64,000 bases of DNA from Isochrysis galbana (GCA_018136815.1 CM030937.1:6110999-6174998); one strand, 5' to 3'; positions 51,835 to 62,859 are shown, counted from the stretch's first letter. Made by a program: numbers and translations. Notes: generated from the letters alone by a model not told the origin.

Positions 51835-53934
51835 ATGATCGCAGCTGGTAGGGGTAGTGTTCCGTGCCACCGCAGCGGCGCGCTCGGCCGGCGCATTCCC
51901 GCAGGCAGTGGCGCTAGCGGCGCGAGCTCGGCCTTTGAGATGAAGGACTCTGCACGCAAGGCGTACGAGTCCCTCTGCACAGACTTCCCACAGGTCGACG
52001 CTGCTTCTCTCGCCGCACTGCACGAATCGCTCGATGCACGAAGCGCAGTGGACGTTGTCCATCACACCAATTCAGAATGCGCTACCCACCTCGCCGTCGG
52101 GAGGAATGACCATGCATTCCCGTTTACAACAACTTTCCTGTCTGGCCTGGAATGGGCTACATCGAATGCCTCACGCCAATCTCACTCTAGCGAATTGCAT
52201 GGTCTCTCATCCGAGGCCGCTTCCGCTTCTGCATATGCTGAGGTATATGCTCAATGTGTCCGGCATGTTGCCGAGCTTGTGACAGCTTTTGCCACAGGCA
52301 AGGATGTCCGTGTACATCTGCGATCATATAATCCTGCGATCGGAAGTGTCGACACTACTTTTCGACACACTACTAGCGGTCGTTTCGAAACTGAGAGCAC
52401 TCTGGAACCAACCAATGCTTCAGACGTAGTGTTGCATGACTCTCAGACCACTTGCGTCTCCGATGAAGAAGAAATCTGGGCTGCTGAGATTGATGAGGAT
52501 GATGCGCCTTATGAAGCTGTCGAACCATCAGTCCACATCAAAACTGGAATCGCCTGGCTGCAGGATCATAACGTCTTGTCGGAGGATACGCCAACAGCTG
52601 CATCGCAGTCACCGCAGGCCAAGTTGTTGCATCTTCTCCAGTCGCTCAACTTTACACCACTCTCTCTGCTTCCATCGGCAGCATCCTGGCAGCGAGCACG
52701 TCTCTATGCGTCCATCAACAAGGCTGTTCAAACGGTCATTGTTGCTACGGCCTCTGGATCTCTGTCGTCTCAGGAGGCCGATCAGCTCGTGTGGCCTCTG
52801 CTTTCCCTTGTTTGTGAGAGACTTCGCTCATCTTCGGATGCCTTTGACAACGAACTTGAAACGGCAATCTCTATCGCTGGGGCCTCCTGGCGCAATCGGC
52901 TGCTCGTAGCTCTCCTGGCGGACGATAGCCTTCCTTGGCGTGACGCCTCCTCTCGCAGCTATTGTATTCTGGAAGCCGCTGTTCGCGCAGAGCTCCCTGC
53001 ACTGATCCATTCTTTGGAATCATCCACCAATAGCACTACATCCCCTCATCCACTGCTTGCCCTACTTTCGTTTTTCACGAAGACGCCCAGAGCGCATGGT
53101 GCGCGCACATATCAAGTGCTACTTGATACAGGAGCACTCCAGTTCATAGTGCGTAAATGTTGCACTTCTGGCACTGACGTGCGCAATGCTGCTGATCCAG
53201 TAGAAGAGTGGCGTTGGCTTTTGTGTGTTTGCTGCAAACATCGCCCAGTTCTATCATTTGTGGCGCGTGTCCCTGCACTCTTCAAAGCTATCTGCTCGTC
53301 CGCATGTTTGCGGGAACGCAAAGCTGATCGGGTGGCCTGGTTGTGGATTCTTTCCGTCGACCAGTGTCGGTCGGCCTCTTTCGCTCGCACGCATTCACAA
53401 GCGCATGCATCTCATACCTTCAATGATGAACTCACAGCCAAATCCATAAATGCCTTGAGAGACCTTTGCGACGCCGCGCTTTCATCAGGGCCTATGAATG
53501 GCTGTCCCGATACCGATCGCCAAGCTCTGAAACCAGATTCACATGGTCCCGGCAGAACGCCGCCAGGAGATGGCAGTGCAAGTTTTCTGGAGGTTCCGAG
53601 TGAGCGGCGCCAAGTAGATGCACTGTTGTTCATCTTGGAGCTCATGGGCCTGTTGAAGCAAGCTATGGCCGGTGCCATGTCACCAAATGAATTACTCTTT
53701 TCCACAGCAGCATCGCCGCTATATGAGCGACTGGAAACCTTCGGCAAGGAGTTGAGGAACATCATGAAAAAGGACGTGGCAATTGGGCCGCCTGGAGAAC
53801 ATCTTGGTGTTCGCACAGCGTTTGTGAAGACTGACCGCGGGGGTTCGGGAAAACGCGCAGAGCTGTTTGAACGAGTTGCCCGAGCTCTCAAAATGCTGCA
53901 CGTCGCGAGTACAGCTCCGTGCAAGAATGATTGA
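51835..53934 (+). CDS. Uncharacterised 699-residue helical protein
   Basis: A single uninterrupted frame. The ATG at 51835 is used here; a later Met (MKDSARKAYESLCTDF, about residue 36) is an alternative. The protein is mostly helical with Leu/Ala-rich segments (LLHLLQSLNFTPLSLLPSAA, ADQLVWPLLSLVCERLRSSS, LLALLSFFTKTP) and one acidic patch (SDEEEIWAAEIDEDDAPYEA). This recalls ARM/HEAT-type scaffolds, but no repeat consensus is clear. Cys-rich KCCTSG and LLCVCCKHRP segments lie in the C-terminal half. There is no signal peptide or membrane segment. The family is not recognised. Lower GC than the neighbouring repeats and a clean long frame support a real gene. Confidence 0.75.
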   Translation: MIAAGRGSVPCHRSGALGRRIPAGSGASGASSAFEMKDSARKAYESLCTDFPQVDAASLAALHESLDARSAVDVVHHTNSECATHLAVGRNDHAFPFTTTFLSGLEWATSNASRQSHSSELHGLSSEAASASAYAEVYAQCVRHVAELVTAFATGKDVRVHLRSYNPAIGSVDTTFRHTTSGRFETESTLEPTNASDVVLHDSQTTCVSDEEEIWAAEIDEDDAPYEAVEPSVHIKTGIAWLQDHNVLSEDTPTAASQSPQAKLLHLLQSLNFTPLSLLPSAASWQRARLYASINKAVQTVIVATASGSLSSQEADQLVWPLLSLVCERLRSSSDAFDNELETAISIAGASWRNRLLVALLADDSLPWRDASSRSYCILEAAVRAELPALIHSLESSTNSTTSPHPLLALLSFFTKTPRAHGARTYQVLLDTGALQFIVRKCCTSGTDVRNAADPVEEWRWLLCVCCKHRPVLSFVARVPALFKAICSSACLRERKADRVAWLWILSVDQCRSASFARTHSQAHASHTFNDELTAKSINALRDLCDAALSSGPMNGCPDTDRQALKPDSHGPGRTPPGDGSASFLEVPSERRQVDALLFILELMGLLKQAMAGAMSPNELLFSTAASPLYERLETFGKELRNIMKKDVAIGPPGEHLGVRTAFVKTDRGGSGKRAELFERVARALKMLHVASTAPCKND

Positions 53935-54807
53935 ATGAGGGGCGTGCATCTTATCGCATTGAGTTGAGTGTACATTTGTGTTTGCACATGCCATTTTCCC
54001 GCCACTCTCATTTTGATGTGAGGGCTTGAAGAGAGCCCATCCGCCCCGTCTTAAATGAATAAATAAATGACTGATTTTATGGATATGGCCTAGCCAACCC
54101 CACTAGCTAATGGGACATAAATTTTGAGTCCCGAATTCCAGCTAAATTTATACTTAGTTCACATGGGGGAGGCGCCTCGTGCCCTCCCCCTCAGGCTCCA
54201 ACGCGCTCCAACTCCCCTCCGGAGGACCTGTCGGTCCCCCTCAGACTCTGCCTCCTCGCATGAACTGAGCAGTCATCAGATATCGCTACAATCCAAACAC
54301 ACGGTGGAAGCGCGCCGCACTCCTTCGCACGCGACTGGCTTCCATTGTACTGAACCCCCCCACCCCCCACCCCCAAACCCCCAACCCTTCATCTCTGAGC
54401 CGCAGAACTTCAAAGATGCCAGGAACGAAGCCAGGGTCGGCGAGGCGAGCGAGGGAGAGGCAGCAGAGGGGGCCAGGGGCAAAGCCCCATAGGGCCAGGC
54501 CAATACTTCTAGCATCTAGAAGTGTTTCTGCGAATTCGGGTGGCTGTGGCTGGCTCAGGTCGTCAGAAGTGTGGCGCCTTCTCTTTCTCTACAAGCTACA
54601 AGCGGCTGCAAGTTTGGGGCCGCGGCGCGCGGCTCTCTTTGCAAGTAGCCACAAGTTTGGGTGCGCGGCGCCGGCTCTCTACCTGGATAATCTCCTCTTT
54701 CTCTTTATTAGTAGAGCCCTACTATGGTCACTCGCTTTTAACTTTGAACTTTCGAAAACAAATCTTTATTTATTATTGTTGTGCATGTAGTAGTTGGGAG
54801 CCGCCCT
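53935..54807. other. 3' flank and repeat patches, no gene recognised
   Basis: It contains CTAGCCAACCCCACTAGC at 54091, a diverged family A head at 54139-54215 (AAATTTATACTTAGTTCACA, then GGGGGAGGCGCCTCGTGCCC), a C-run at 54354-54385 and GC-rich sequence. No protein domain is seen. Confidence 0.45.
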
Positions 54808-55090
54808 AAGTCCCCTGTATGCCTGGCGACCAGGGACAAGGGGGGGGGTCAGCTCGAGGGCAGGCCCAGCGCGGGCGTGGGAGTACAGCTCGCTGCCCGC
54901 GCACACTGGGGGTCTGTGTCACATCGTTGAATGCCCAGCCCCTGCTAAACTGCTAAATAAAAGGTAGGCAGGGGCTGAGGTGCTGAGGTTGATTGTACGG
55001 GCCCACCCCGGGGGACTTCCGCGATGGAGAGAGGGGGGAGGGGGGTACGAGACCCCCATTGACCCCCACTTATAAAAGTAGGTTGAGCGG
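54808..55090 (-). mobile_element. Interspersed repeat family B, copy in minus orientation
   Basis: Read on the minus strand it begins CAACCTACTTTTATAAGTGG, GGGTCAATGGGGGTCTCGTA and continues through CATCGCGGAAGTCCCCCGGG, GCCCGTACAATCAACCTCAG and CTGGGCCTGCCCTCGAGCTG to CCTGGTCGCCAGGCATACAG. It is colinear with the plus copy at 55418-55800 and with 60357-60590. Confidence 0.75.
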
Positions 55091-55417
55091 CACAATGCTC
55101 AATAATAATCATAAGTGGCACTTATACACTTATTATAAGTGGTAATCATAATAATAAGAAGAAGAAATAGAAATATAGACAATCGAGTTTCGAGCTTCAA
55201 CCGTACCACCACTCAATCAATACTCAATCATCAATTACTCAATAAGAGGGCGGCGCGGTATTTTTCATTTTCATCTTCGAGCGCGGGGGTGGCAGCTGCC
55301 CCCTCGCCAGTGGGGGGGGGGAATACAAACGCTGCGCCCCATTGCGCCATAACCATAACTTACAACGTACCGCAAGCCTTTGCTGATGCCAATTTCTCGT
55401 CCTTGCGGATTCAACCT

Positions 55418-55800
55418 ACTTTTATGAGTGGGGGTCAATGGGGGCCTCGCGCCCCCCTCACTCCATCGCGGACACCCCCCGGGCTGGGCCGCTGGGCCCG
55501 TACAACCAACCTCAGCCCTGCCCTCTGGCTGGCAGGGGCTGGGCAATCATCATCCTGGCCCAGACCCTTCGTGGGCGCGGGCCACGATTCGCACTCCCAC
55601 GCCCATACTGGGCCTGCCCTCGAGCTGACTCCCCCCCCTTCCCTGGTCGCCAGGCATACAGAGGCCGCAGGGAGGCTCCAATGGCCAGCGTGGCAAGCGT
55701 GGGGGAGGCAGGGGGGGGCAGGGCTGAGCCCCAGCCTCCACCGCCCCCTGAGCTGCCCTTGCTGGCCCTCTGGGAGCCCCCAAAGGCCGTCTGAGAGCAG
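55418..55800 (+). mobile_element. Interspersed repeat family B, long copy
   Basis: The head TCAACCTACTTTTATGAGTG, then a G/C hairpin (GGGGGCCTCGCGCCCCCC). The body includes CTGGCCCAGACCCTTCGTGG and CCTGGTCGCCAGGCATACAG, ending near GCCCCCTGAGCTGCCCTTGC. The layout mirrors family A (AT-containing head, G/C hairpin, GC-rich body), suggesting both are non-autonomous members of one superfamily. Confidence 0.75.
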
Positions 55801-55889
55801 GCCGTGGCGCGCCGCATGGCGACGCGCCGCAGGGAAATGGGTGGAGGAGAATGGAAAGAGGGAGAGGGCGGGGGTTTTGCACCCCTCCC

Positions 55890-56340
55890 GATGGAGTGCG
55901 GTAAGAAACGGGCCCCGTTTGCGTTAGCAAACGGGCGAAGGGGGGCGGCTGGCGACAGGAGGGGGAGAAGGAGGGAGTGGCTCAAGACGTCCTTGTGGCA
56001 GGTATCGGGGGGCGCAGTTATTTATTTCTTCGAGGACTGCTCGCGGCGCGAGCTGTAAGGGCCGTTCTGCGTTCTGCTTCTCGACGAGAGGTCCCTCTCC
56101 CCCCCCCCCCGGTGTTTTCCACCGGTGAGTCGCCCGACGTAGGTCGGTTCGCCTCACTAGGTTTTCCCTCATTGTAAGTTGTGGGGAGTTATAATGGGAG
56201 CCGGGGGTTTGCGAGGGGGGAGATTTGAAGGGATGCATATGTGTGTGTCTGTGCCACCACTTCAAGGCGTGCGGGCAGGTGCGCTGAGGGGTGTCGTGAT
56301 ATAGTACCGGGCTAGTGGGAGTAGTGGTACTAACGCTCAG
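55890..56340 (+). mobile_element. Interspersed repeat family D, copy 1
   Basis: Colinear with 61808-62240. The shared blocks are GGCGGCTGGCGACAGG, GCTCGCGGCGCGAGCTG, TCGACGAGAGGT plus a C-run, GAGTCGCCCGACGTAGGTCG, GTTGTGGGGAGTTATAATGG, GAGCCGGGGGTTTGCGAGGG and GTACCGGGCTAGTGGGAGTA. GCGGCGCGAGC and similar words give hairpins. No protein is recognised. Confidence 0.75.
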
Positions 56341-57017
56341 TTGTTTTATTATTATCTCGTGCTTGCGGATTCGCAGGATCCTTGGCCCTTCGGGCGCCCG
56401 TGCCCGTGCGCGGAGTGCGAGAGCGTCTGTGTTTTTGAAAAGTATTTGGTTTTCGTGGCAGGTTTTAATTGTGGGGGCAGGTCTACCTTTTAGCTTTTAG
56501 CTGGCCCAAAGGAGGGGGGAGCGCTGGGGAGCGCTAGGGAGCGCGGGGTAGCCATGGGGCTGGGAAAGAAAAGGAAGCACCTCGTTGGGTTGCACCCACT
56601 AAGCCACAGCCTTTCCGCCAACCACGCGCTCCATGCACCATGATGAACCATGAATCTGAATCTAGATACTCACACTAGGAGGCGAAAGAAACAATAACAT
56701 GCGTTTCGCACGTGAGTGCTTCAAAACATCATTTCATTGAGACGCCAAGGAACTAGCAGGAAAGTGAAACTGGGACTCGGCGCGAACAAGCAACAACGAG
56801 AGAGCGAGGAAGCAGGAAAATTGGCAGTACGCCCGCTGCCAGCCGCTCAAATCATAGTAGTGCTCGCAATTTGACAGCTGCTCTAATGCACGGTAGAGTA
56901 TGGCTTTCGATTCCCTCGCAAGAGAGATGAGGTCCAATTGGGCCAAGGCAAGGGAAGGTGAAGGCGAACCTCACACACAATAGCTGCACGTCCTATTTCA
57001 TTGAGGAGCTCAACAGG
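56341..57017. other. Region without recognised gene
   Basis: Mixed-composition sequence. The last 250 bp probably include the TrpRS 3' UTR. No repeat or coding feature is supported. Confidence 0.4.
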
Positions 57018-58710
57018 CTACTGCGGAGATATTCCCACAAGACGGCGAGGTGTCATGAATGCTTTCACGATGTCGTCCGTGACATGAGCTCTAGCTTCTT
57101 GATGTGACGCCACTAGCGGTTGAAGACACTTTATGAGCTCGCTCTTGATCTCACCTGAAAGCATTCGCCCCGTCTTGTATTCTTCTCCAATACGTTTAAG
57201 CTCAGCATCATCGTGCAAGAAGAAGTTCAGCCACTGGTATGAGATGTCCTGTTCCAGATTGCCGCCTAGCTTGCGATGTTCCTCAATTGTCATTTGCCCT
57301 CCTGAATAGGCGTACTTATTCACTTTCTCCTTGATTTGCTTGGGCGTGTCCGAACAGAAGACCGCCGTTGATTGGTCCGAAGCACTCATTTTGGAATTTG
57401 CACCTTGAAGAGCTGGGAAGAACTTAGAGTGAATCAGGGCAGGCTTCGAAAAGCCTAATCGAGGGGCCACATCTCGGGTCATGCGAAAATATGGATCTTG
57501 ATCAATCGCGCATGGAATAAGACAGGGAATGTCGGTGCGCTGGCCAAAGATGTGTGGGAAGGATGTCGGAAACGATGGAGCTGCTTGCACAGCTGGGAAA
57601 GCATGCTTTCCGATGTTGCAGGAGTCGTCGAAACCGAAGATGCCACGAACTTGATTGTACGTCACCGCTTTTTGGATACGAATGATGTTTGGGTACATCG
57701 ATCCAATCTATATGCAGAAAAAGAGATGGGAGCATTGTTTATAAGATGGGGCCAGAAGCGAGGCAACGAGGACTTGGAGCGATCACAATCTGTGCGTCGG
57801 AAGATTCACTGCTCTATGAGTCGGGAAGGGTGATTGAGAATAACGTGCTCACGTATTCAAGGTCGGAGAAGATGAAGGTACGCGAGATATCGAATCCGCA
57901 AGCAATGATATCCTTGGCGTTCTCAAAACCCAAACGATGGCATTCATCGAGTTCAAGATCTTTCCAAAGAAATTTCTCGTCGTCCGTCATCTGGATGACC
58001 TGATGCCCACGGGAAATAAAATGCGCTGTCGAGACACTCTTTCACCTGCTACGTCTGAGATGTCTAGCTTGGAGGCAAAGGAGGGTGCTGAGTGATCTCC
58101 TCCAGTATGCTCGCATACCACAGGGCATTGAAACACATCCTGCAAATACTTGGTGAAATGGAATGGAATCAAATGGCCGAGATGAAGGGCTTCCGATGAT
58201 GGCCCGCGGCCTGTGTACAGGTACATAGGCTGCTTCTTCTCGTACACGTCAAGAATCTTGTCCAGGTCACGATGAGAGAAAAAGATCCCTCGCTGCGCAG
58301 TAGGCAAGGTTGAGGAGGCATCATAAGTGCATTACCAGCAGATGCAGCCTAAAAGCTGCGAGAGGAATAAGGATACGCAACCGTATGCTAAGATGCTGCG
58401 AGTAAAAAAGAGCAGCCAACGCGCTTCTCACCCGAATCCAGATGTGAGCACGCTTGCCGGTCACTCGTTCGAAGCGTTCAATCAGCGCTGGTGAAATGGC
58501 CTGTGAGCCGAACTGTTCGATCAGTTTGTCATAGTTCATGTTACCTGTAGCTTCCCACGGATTCACTACCATCTCCTTCTCGCCTTCCGCAGCGCCATTT
58601 GAGATGGCCATCTCCTCGATCCCGGCGGCAGCTGCATCGGCCATCGCTCGACCGCTCTCTCGCGGCTCCCCACGCTGGCGAGGCCGCACGGGGACCAGCA
58701 GCCTCCTCAT
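57018..58710 (-). CDS. WARS: Tryptophanyl-tRNA synthetase (cytosolic eukaryotic type), four exons
   Basis: Exons are 58432-58710, 58119-58292, 57853-57999 and 57018-57707, all joined in phase 0 with GT-AG introns of about 139, 119 and 145 bp. The product has about 429 residues, or 407 from the inner Met (MADAAAAG, 58642-58644). It charges tRNA-Trp. The class I signatures are [17 protein letters not shown] (HIGH-like, exon 2) and KMSASD (KMSKS-like, exon 4). [20 protein letters not shown] and [20 protein letters not shown] are hallmark eukaryotic/archaeal TrpRS segments. No WHEP domain precedes the catalytic core. The longer start adds an Arg-rich 22-residue leader ([20 protein letters not shown]) that could act in organelle targeting. 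All joins restore the family sequence without gain or loss of residues. Confidence 0.95.
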
Positions 58711-59797
58711 TTAGTCTACTGCTACAGTACTATGCTTCTTAGTGCTTCTGCAAACTAAGTTTATACTTGGTGGCCAAAGATGGGAGGGCACCCTCCCTCT
58801 CTCCTCCCTGGTCCCTGGCCTCCCCCCTCCCCCCCCCTCCCCCTCTCCCGGCCCCCCCTTATTAGGGCGGTCAAACAGTTTTTATTAGGGGTGGAAAAAT
58901 GACCATCTCAGAATCTCAGAATTGAGGAAATTTGAGGATTTTCTTCGGTAGAAAGTTCCCAATACCAATACACCCAACTAGCACATATCCGGGGCCCATT
59001 AGCCATTAGGACCCGGACACCCCCCTTGGGCCCCCACAACAAAACGTAATCAAAAAAAGACAGAAGACGCGAAAATCGCAAAAGCTTGGAAAGCTCAACT
59101 TCAAGTCGAGACCGGGCGCGCGGCGTGTCCGTTTTCCAAGGCTAGGGTTGGGTGTTGGGTTAAGCCCGTTAACAAGTTAATACCATTAATTAATACCCAG
59201 TAATGGTAATGGGCAACATCTGACCTGTTAACACCCAACCCCCCAAACCAAACCTGTTAATGCGCTAAGTTTTGGCCCTCTGAGAAACTCAAAACTGCCC
59301 GTTATTGTACCATTAATGGGCATTTGTGGGAGGGGCTCCGAGCACTAGTAGTTGACCTCGTGTTTGGCGCTGGAGGCATAGGAGTGTTCGGAGCGGCCGC
59401 GCTCCGCGCGCACCACCAAGTTATCGAAGTGTAGATAGTATCTATAGATGGTAGATGCATAGCATTCATCCTCTAACCAGCACCAGCCCATACTACACAC
59501 TCCACCTTGCACGAGAGCCACACACCAAGACACCACACACGCCGCGTCGATATCACTCGGTGTTCTGACTTGACTAGCAAACAAAGACGCCTAGGTGTCG
59601 TTCCGCCAATCATGGGACAAATCGAATGGAGCCATCAACCATCAAATGTCCATAGTCATTTATACAACAATATTCGCACTGACTGAGGGTGTGTGCGAAA
59701 AGTTTTTTTACCCGTAATGTGACAATAATCACGACCGGAGGGGCGTGTTTACCGCCCAGAGGGAGTCCCGTGCGTAGAGCCCTTTTTCTTTTTGCTT
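58711..59797. other. Repeat patches between TrpRS and family A copy
   Basis: Fragments present are a family A head at 58752-58800 (AACTAAGTTTATACTTGGTG), TAGGGCGGTCAAACAG at 58863, a satellite-like piece at about 59082-59140 (GGAAAGCTCAACTTCAAGTC then GAGACCGGGCGCGCG), TTAATACC/GGTTAAT repeats at 59160-59300, and a family C head at 59593-59690. No gene is recognised. Confidence 0.55.
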
Positions 59798-60345
59798 CCC
59801 AACTAAGTTTATACTTGCTTCGCCCATGGGGGGGCACGAGCCCCCCTCTCTCTTCACTCTTCCCCTTCCGTGGGGGAGGAACCACCCATCCTCCTGGCAT
59901 GCCTAATGGCTTGCCAGGAGGAGACTGCCCTGCTGACCCACTCTCCCACCGACAGGCACGCCTGGTTCGCTCGTCCTGGCCCCTCGTGGCCAGCCCATCG
60001 CTCCAACCCCCCCTCCCGCCCTGGTCGACAGGCAGACAGGTGCAGATTGGGGATTGGGGGCCCCTGAGGCTCAGGAGCGCCAGCGAGGGAGAGGCAGGGG
60101 AGGCCTGGGCCCAGCCCCAGCCTCCTCTGCCCCCTGAGCTGGCCTCCAGGAGCCTCCAGGGGTCGCCAAGGGCAGCTGCAGGCCTGCCGCAGGCGCGCCA
60201 TCGCGCGTGCCGCAGGACAGGGGAGAGAGAGCGCGGAGAAGGGGGTGGGCGGAGCGAGAGCTCCGCTCACCGAAAAATAGGTAAGTCCCGCACCTGTTTA
60301 CAGGATAAGTCGGGGCTGAGGCCGCCGCCCACTCGGAGACACAGG
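59798..60345 (+). mobile_element. Interspersed repeat family A, long copy 3
   Basis: The most complete copy. Head CAACTAAGTTTATACTTGCT, G7-CACGA-C hairpin, GGCATGCCTAATGGCTTGCC, GC-rich body, terminal stem-loop GCGGAGCGAGAGCTCCGC, GTAAGT...TTTACAG at 60281-60303, then GATAAGTCGG and CACTCGGAGACACAGGAGGA. It is immediately followed by a family B body. Confidence 0.8.
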
Positions 60346-60356
60346 AGGAAGGGGGC

Positions 60357-60590
60357 AGGGCACTCAACAATCTGGCCCAGACCCTTCGGGGGCGCGGCCC
60401 GCGAGCCGCACTCCCACGCCCGCGCTGGGCCTGCCCTCGAGCTGACCCCCCCTCTGTCCCTGGTCGCCAGGCATACAGGTGTCTCTGGGCGGCTCCCATG
60501 GCCAGCGAGGCGAGCGTGGGAGAGGCAGGGGGGGCCAGGGGCTGAGCCCCAGCCTCCACTGCCCCCTGAGCTGCCCTTGCTGGGCCGAGT
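60357..60590 (+). mobile_element. Interspersed repeat family B body, fused to family A
   Basis: CTGGCCCAGACCCTTCGGGG, GCTGGGCCTGCCCTCGAGCT, CCTGGTCGCCAGGCATACAG and GCCCCCTGAGCTGCCCTTGC match 55545-55765. The family B head is absent; the body begins right after family A. A composite element or an insertion is possible. 60591-61249 has no recognised gene, though it is GC-rich and open in several frames. Confidence 0.7.
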
Positions 60591-61249
60591 GGGGGGCGCG
60601 CGTGCGCTCGTCGAGCGAGCTGTCGAAGGCGCACGCGGGGCTGGTGCGGACGGCGCTGGCGGCCATCGCCCTGTGGGGCCAGTCGGTGGGCCCGCTCCGG
60701 TCGGTGGGCGCGGAGCGGCGCCGGCTGTGCACGCACTGGATGCACGATGCACGAGCGTCCGCGGCGCCTCGGCATCAGGAACGCGAACAGGCTCCGCCTC
60801 CTCCGCCGCGCCCTTGGAGCAGGAGGAGGAACGAGTCGTGCGAGCAGCGCTTGCGCTCGGCGTCCAGTCGACAGGTGGCCGTGGCGAGAGAGTCGAACGA
60901 AGAACGAAGCCAGCGAGCAGGAGCACGAGAGGAGAGGACGGAGGACCGTGCGGATGTGCGCCGAGTCGCCACCATCGTGAGGAAGACGAGGGCGAGGAGA
61001 GAGCTGGAGGGTGAGCGAGGAGGGAGGAGGGAGGCAGGCAGTAGGAGCCTTCTCTCTCTGGTAGGTCGGTGAGAGGCGGAGGGGGGGGGTGGGGGGGAAG
61101 AGAGGCGAGTGCTAAAAGACAGACAGATCAGTTGTTTACGTTAGTGTTCTCGCCATATACTGTAATAATTCCCCGGTCCCAGGGGGTGCCCCCAGGGTTC
61201 CCGCCCGCCCTCCGCGCCCAGAGTTCCCCCGCGGAAAGAGTGAACGCAC

Positions 61250-61801
61250 GGCGTGCACCTTCCTGGAAGTTGCTATGCGCACGCACGGCGCCCCCGCGGG
61301 GGGGCCGATGCACATCGCGCCGTGCCCATGCACGGCGTGCACAATGTGATTGCAAGTCATCACACGTGCTGCGTAAAGAAACATCTCTCATATTGCACGT
61401 CTACGTAGTTGTGCGCCTTATAGGTGGTACGCAGAGGGAAAAAGGTCGGCATGCGCACGCACGGCGTCTCCGCGGGGGGACCGATGCACATCGCGCCGTG
61501 CCCAATGCACGGCGTGCACAATGTGATTGCAAGTCATCACAGGTGCTCAGTGGATACTATTCATTAAACTGCATGTTTATTATGTAGTTGTCGGCCTTAG
61601 AGGAAACGTAGATGAAAAGCGTTTGCATGCGCACGCACGGCGTCCCCGCGGGGGAACATGCACCGCGGGGAAAAGCAAAGAAAAAAGTTGTTATCCCCAC
61701 GCACGGCTAGCCCTTATTTAATTTTAAAATACTATATACATAACTATGGACATTTGATCGCTCAATTCGACTGATGCCCCACAATTGACAGAACGACACC
61801 T
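61250..61801 (-). mobile_element. Interspersed repeat family C, copy 2
   Basis: The reverse complement matches 44171-44752: head AGGTGTCGTTCTGTCAATTG at 61801 leftwards, the TTAAATAAGGGC-like AT block, then about three units of roughly 170 bp with CGCACGCACGGCG and CACATCGCGCCGTGC. Units differ by small indels. Confidence 0.75.
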
Positions 61802-61807
61802 TAGGGG

Positions 61808-62300
61808 GCGGCCGGCGACAGGCGGGAGAGAGAAGGGAGCGGCTCAAGCTCGAGGAGAGTATCCTGAAGGTGGCACAGGCTACTCGACTCGCAGTTGCTT
61901 ATTTCTCGAGAACTGCTCACGGCGCGAGCTGGAAGGCCGATCCTCTTTGTCGACGAGAGGTTCCTCCCCCCCCCCCCCCCCCGGTGCTTTTTCCCGGAGA
62001 GTCGCCCGACGTAGGTCGGTCCGCCTCAATGGGTTTTCCCTCATTTTAACTTGTGGGGAGTTAAAATGGGAGCCGGGGGCTTGCGAGGGGGGAGATGTGG
62101 AGGGGTGCATAGGTGTATGTATCTGTGGCTAACAACACGCGCCAAGGTGTACGGGCAGGTGCGCTGAACGCTGAGGGCTGTCGTGTTAGTACCGGGCTAG
62201 TGAGAGTAGTGGTACTAATGCTCAGCTAGATTACGTGCACGTGCAGTAGGTAGTGGTTCCATTCGCCGCGAGTGCGGTAAGAATATTGAAAGGTTTTAGA
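61808..62300 (+). mobile_element. Interspersed repeat family D, copy 2, with GCGGTAAGAATATT tail
   Basis: Colinear with 55890-56340, then continuing GTAGGTAGTGGTTCCATTCG, CCGCGAGTGCGGTAAGAATA and TTGAAAGG. This links family D to the tail repeats at 10931, 28262 and 28938, which are therefore probably 3'-end remnants of family D. Confidence 0.7.
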
Positions 62301-62402
62301 TGGGTGTTTTCCGGGGTTGTATTTCCTCAATCCTCAATCCTGACTTTTTCATTTTTACACCCTTAGGCTAAGGCTAAGGAGTTGAAATAGTGTTTGACCC
62401 AG

Positions 62403-62831
62403 GTTGTTCTGTCATATATGATATCATATATGATATCTCAGTATTAGTTGCTCTAGACCTGATACTGAGTGTCATATGACAAGACTAGAGCCTACACTTC
62501 AACTTGTTTTACTAGTACAAGTTCAGGGGGCGCAAGCGGAAATACCGGCGCTCCCAGCTCCAGCTCCGAGCCCCCCCCCCCCCAATGGCCGCCAACCTGA
62601 TGTGCAGCAACGATGGCGGCGGCGACGACGGCGATGACGAGTGTCACACCGCCGTGGAGTGGGGGCGGCGCCATGTGGAGACGCTCCAGGGGTGCTGCTG
62701 TGTAAGCAGATTTTTATCATAATGGCGGGTTTATAAGTGTAGATGTTTGGAGTGAGTATCATATGATATTAGATGTATGATATCATACTCAGTTCCATGG
62801 CAAGTGTCATATGACGGTATGACGGAACAAC
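62403..62831. mobile_element. MITE-like element with 14-bp inverted ends and internal palindromes
   Basis: The ends GTTGTTCTGTCATA (62403-62416) and TATGACGGAACAAC (62818-62831) are inverted repeats with one mismatch. A perfect 22-bp palindrome lies at 62412-62433 and near-palindromes of TATCATATGATA type at 62755-62790. GTGTTTGACC occurs in the same orientation just outside both ends (62387 and 62835). No coding capacity. Confidence 0.55.
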
Positions 62832-62859
62832 TTGGTGTTTGACCGCCCTAGCTATCTAT

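Noticed and set aside
59689-61014. 441-codon plus-strand frame
   Set aside because: It translates repeat families A and B; the same residues arise from each repeat copy (for example near 23158 and 28470).
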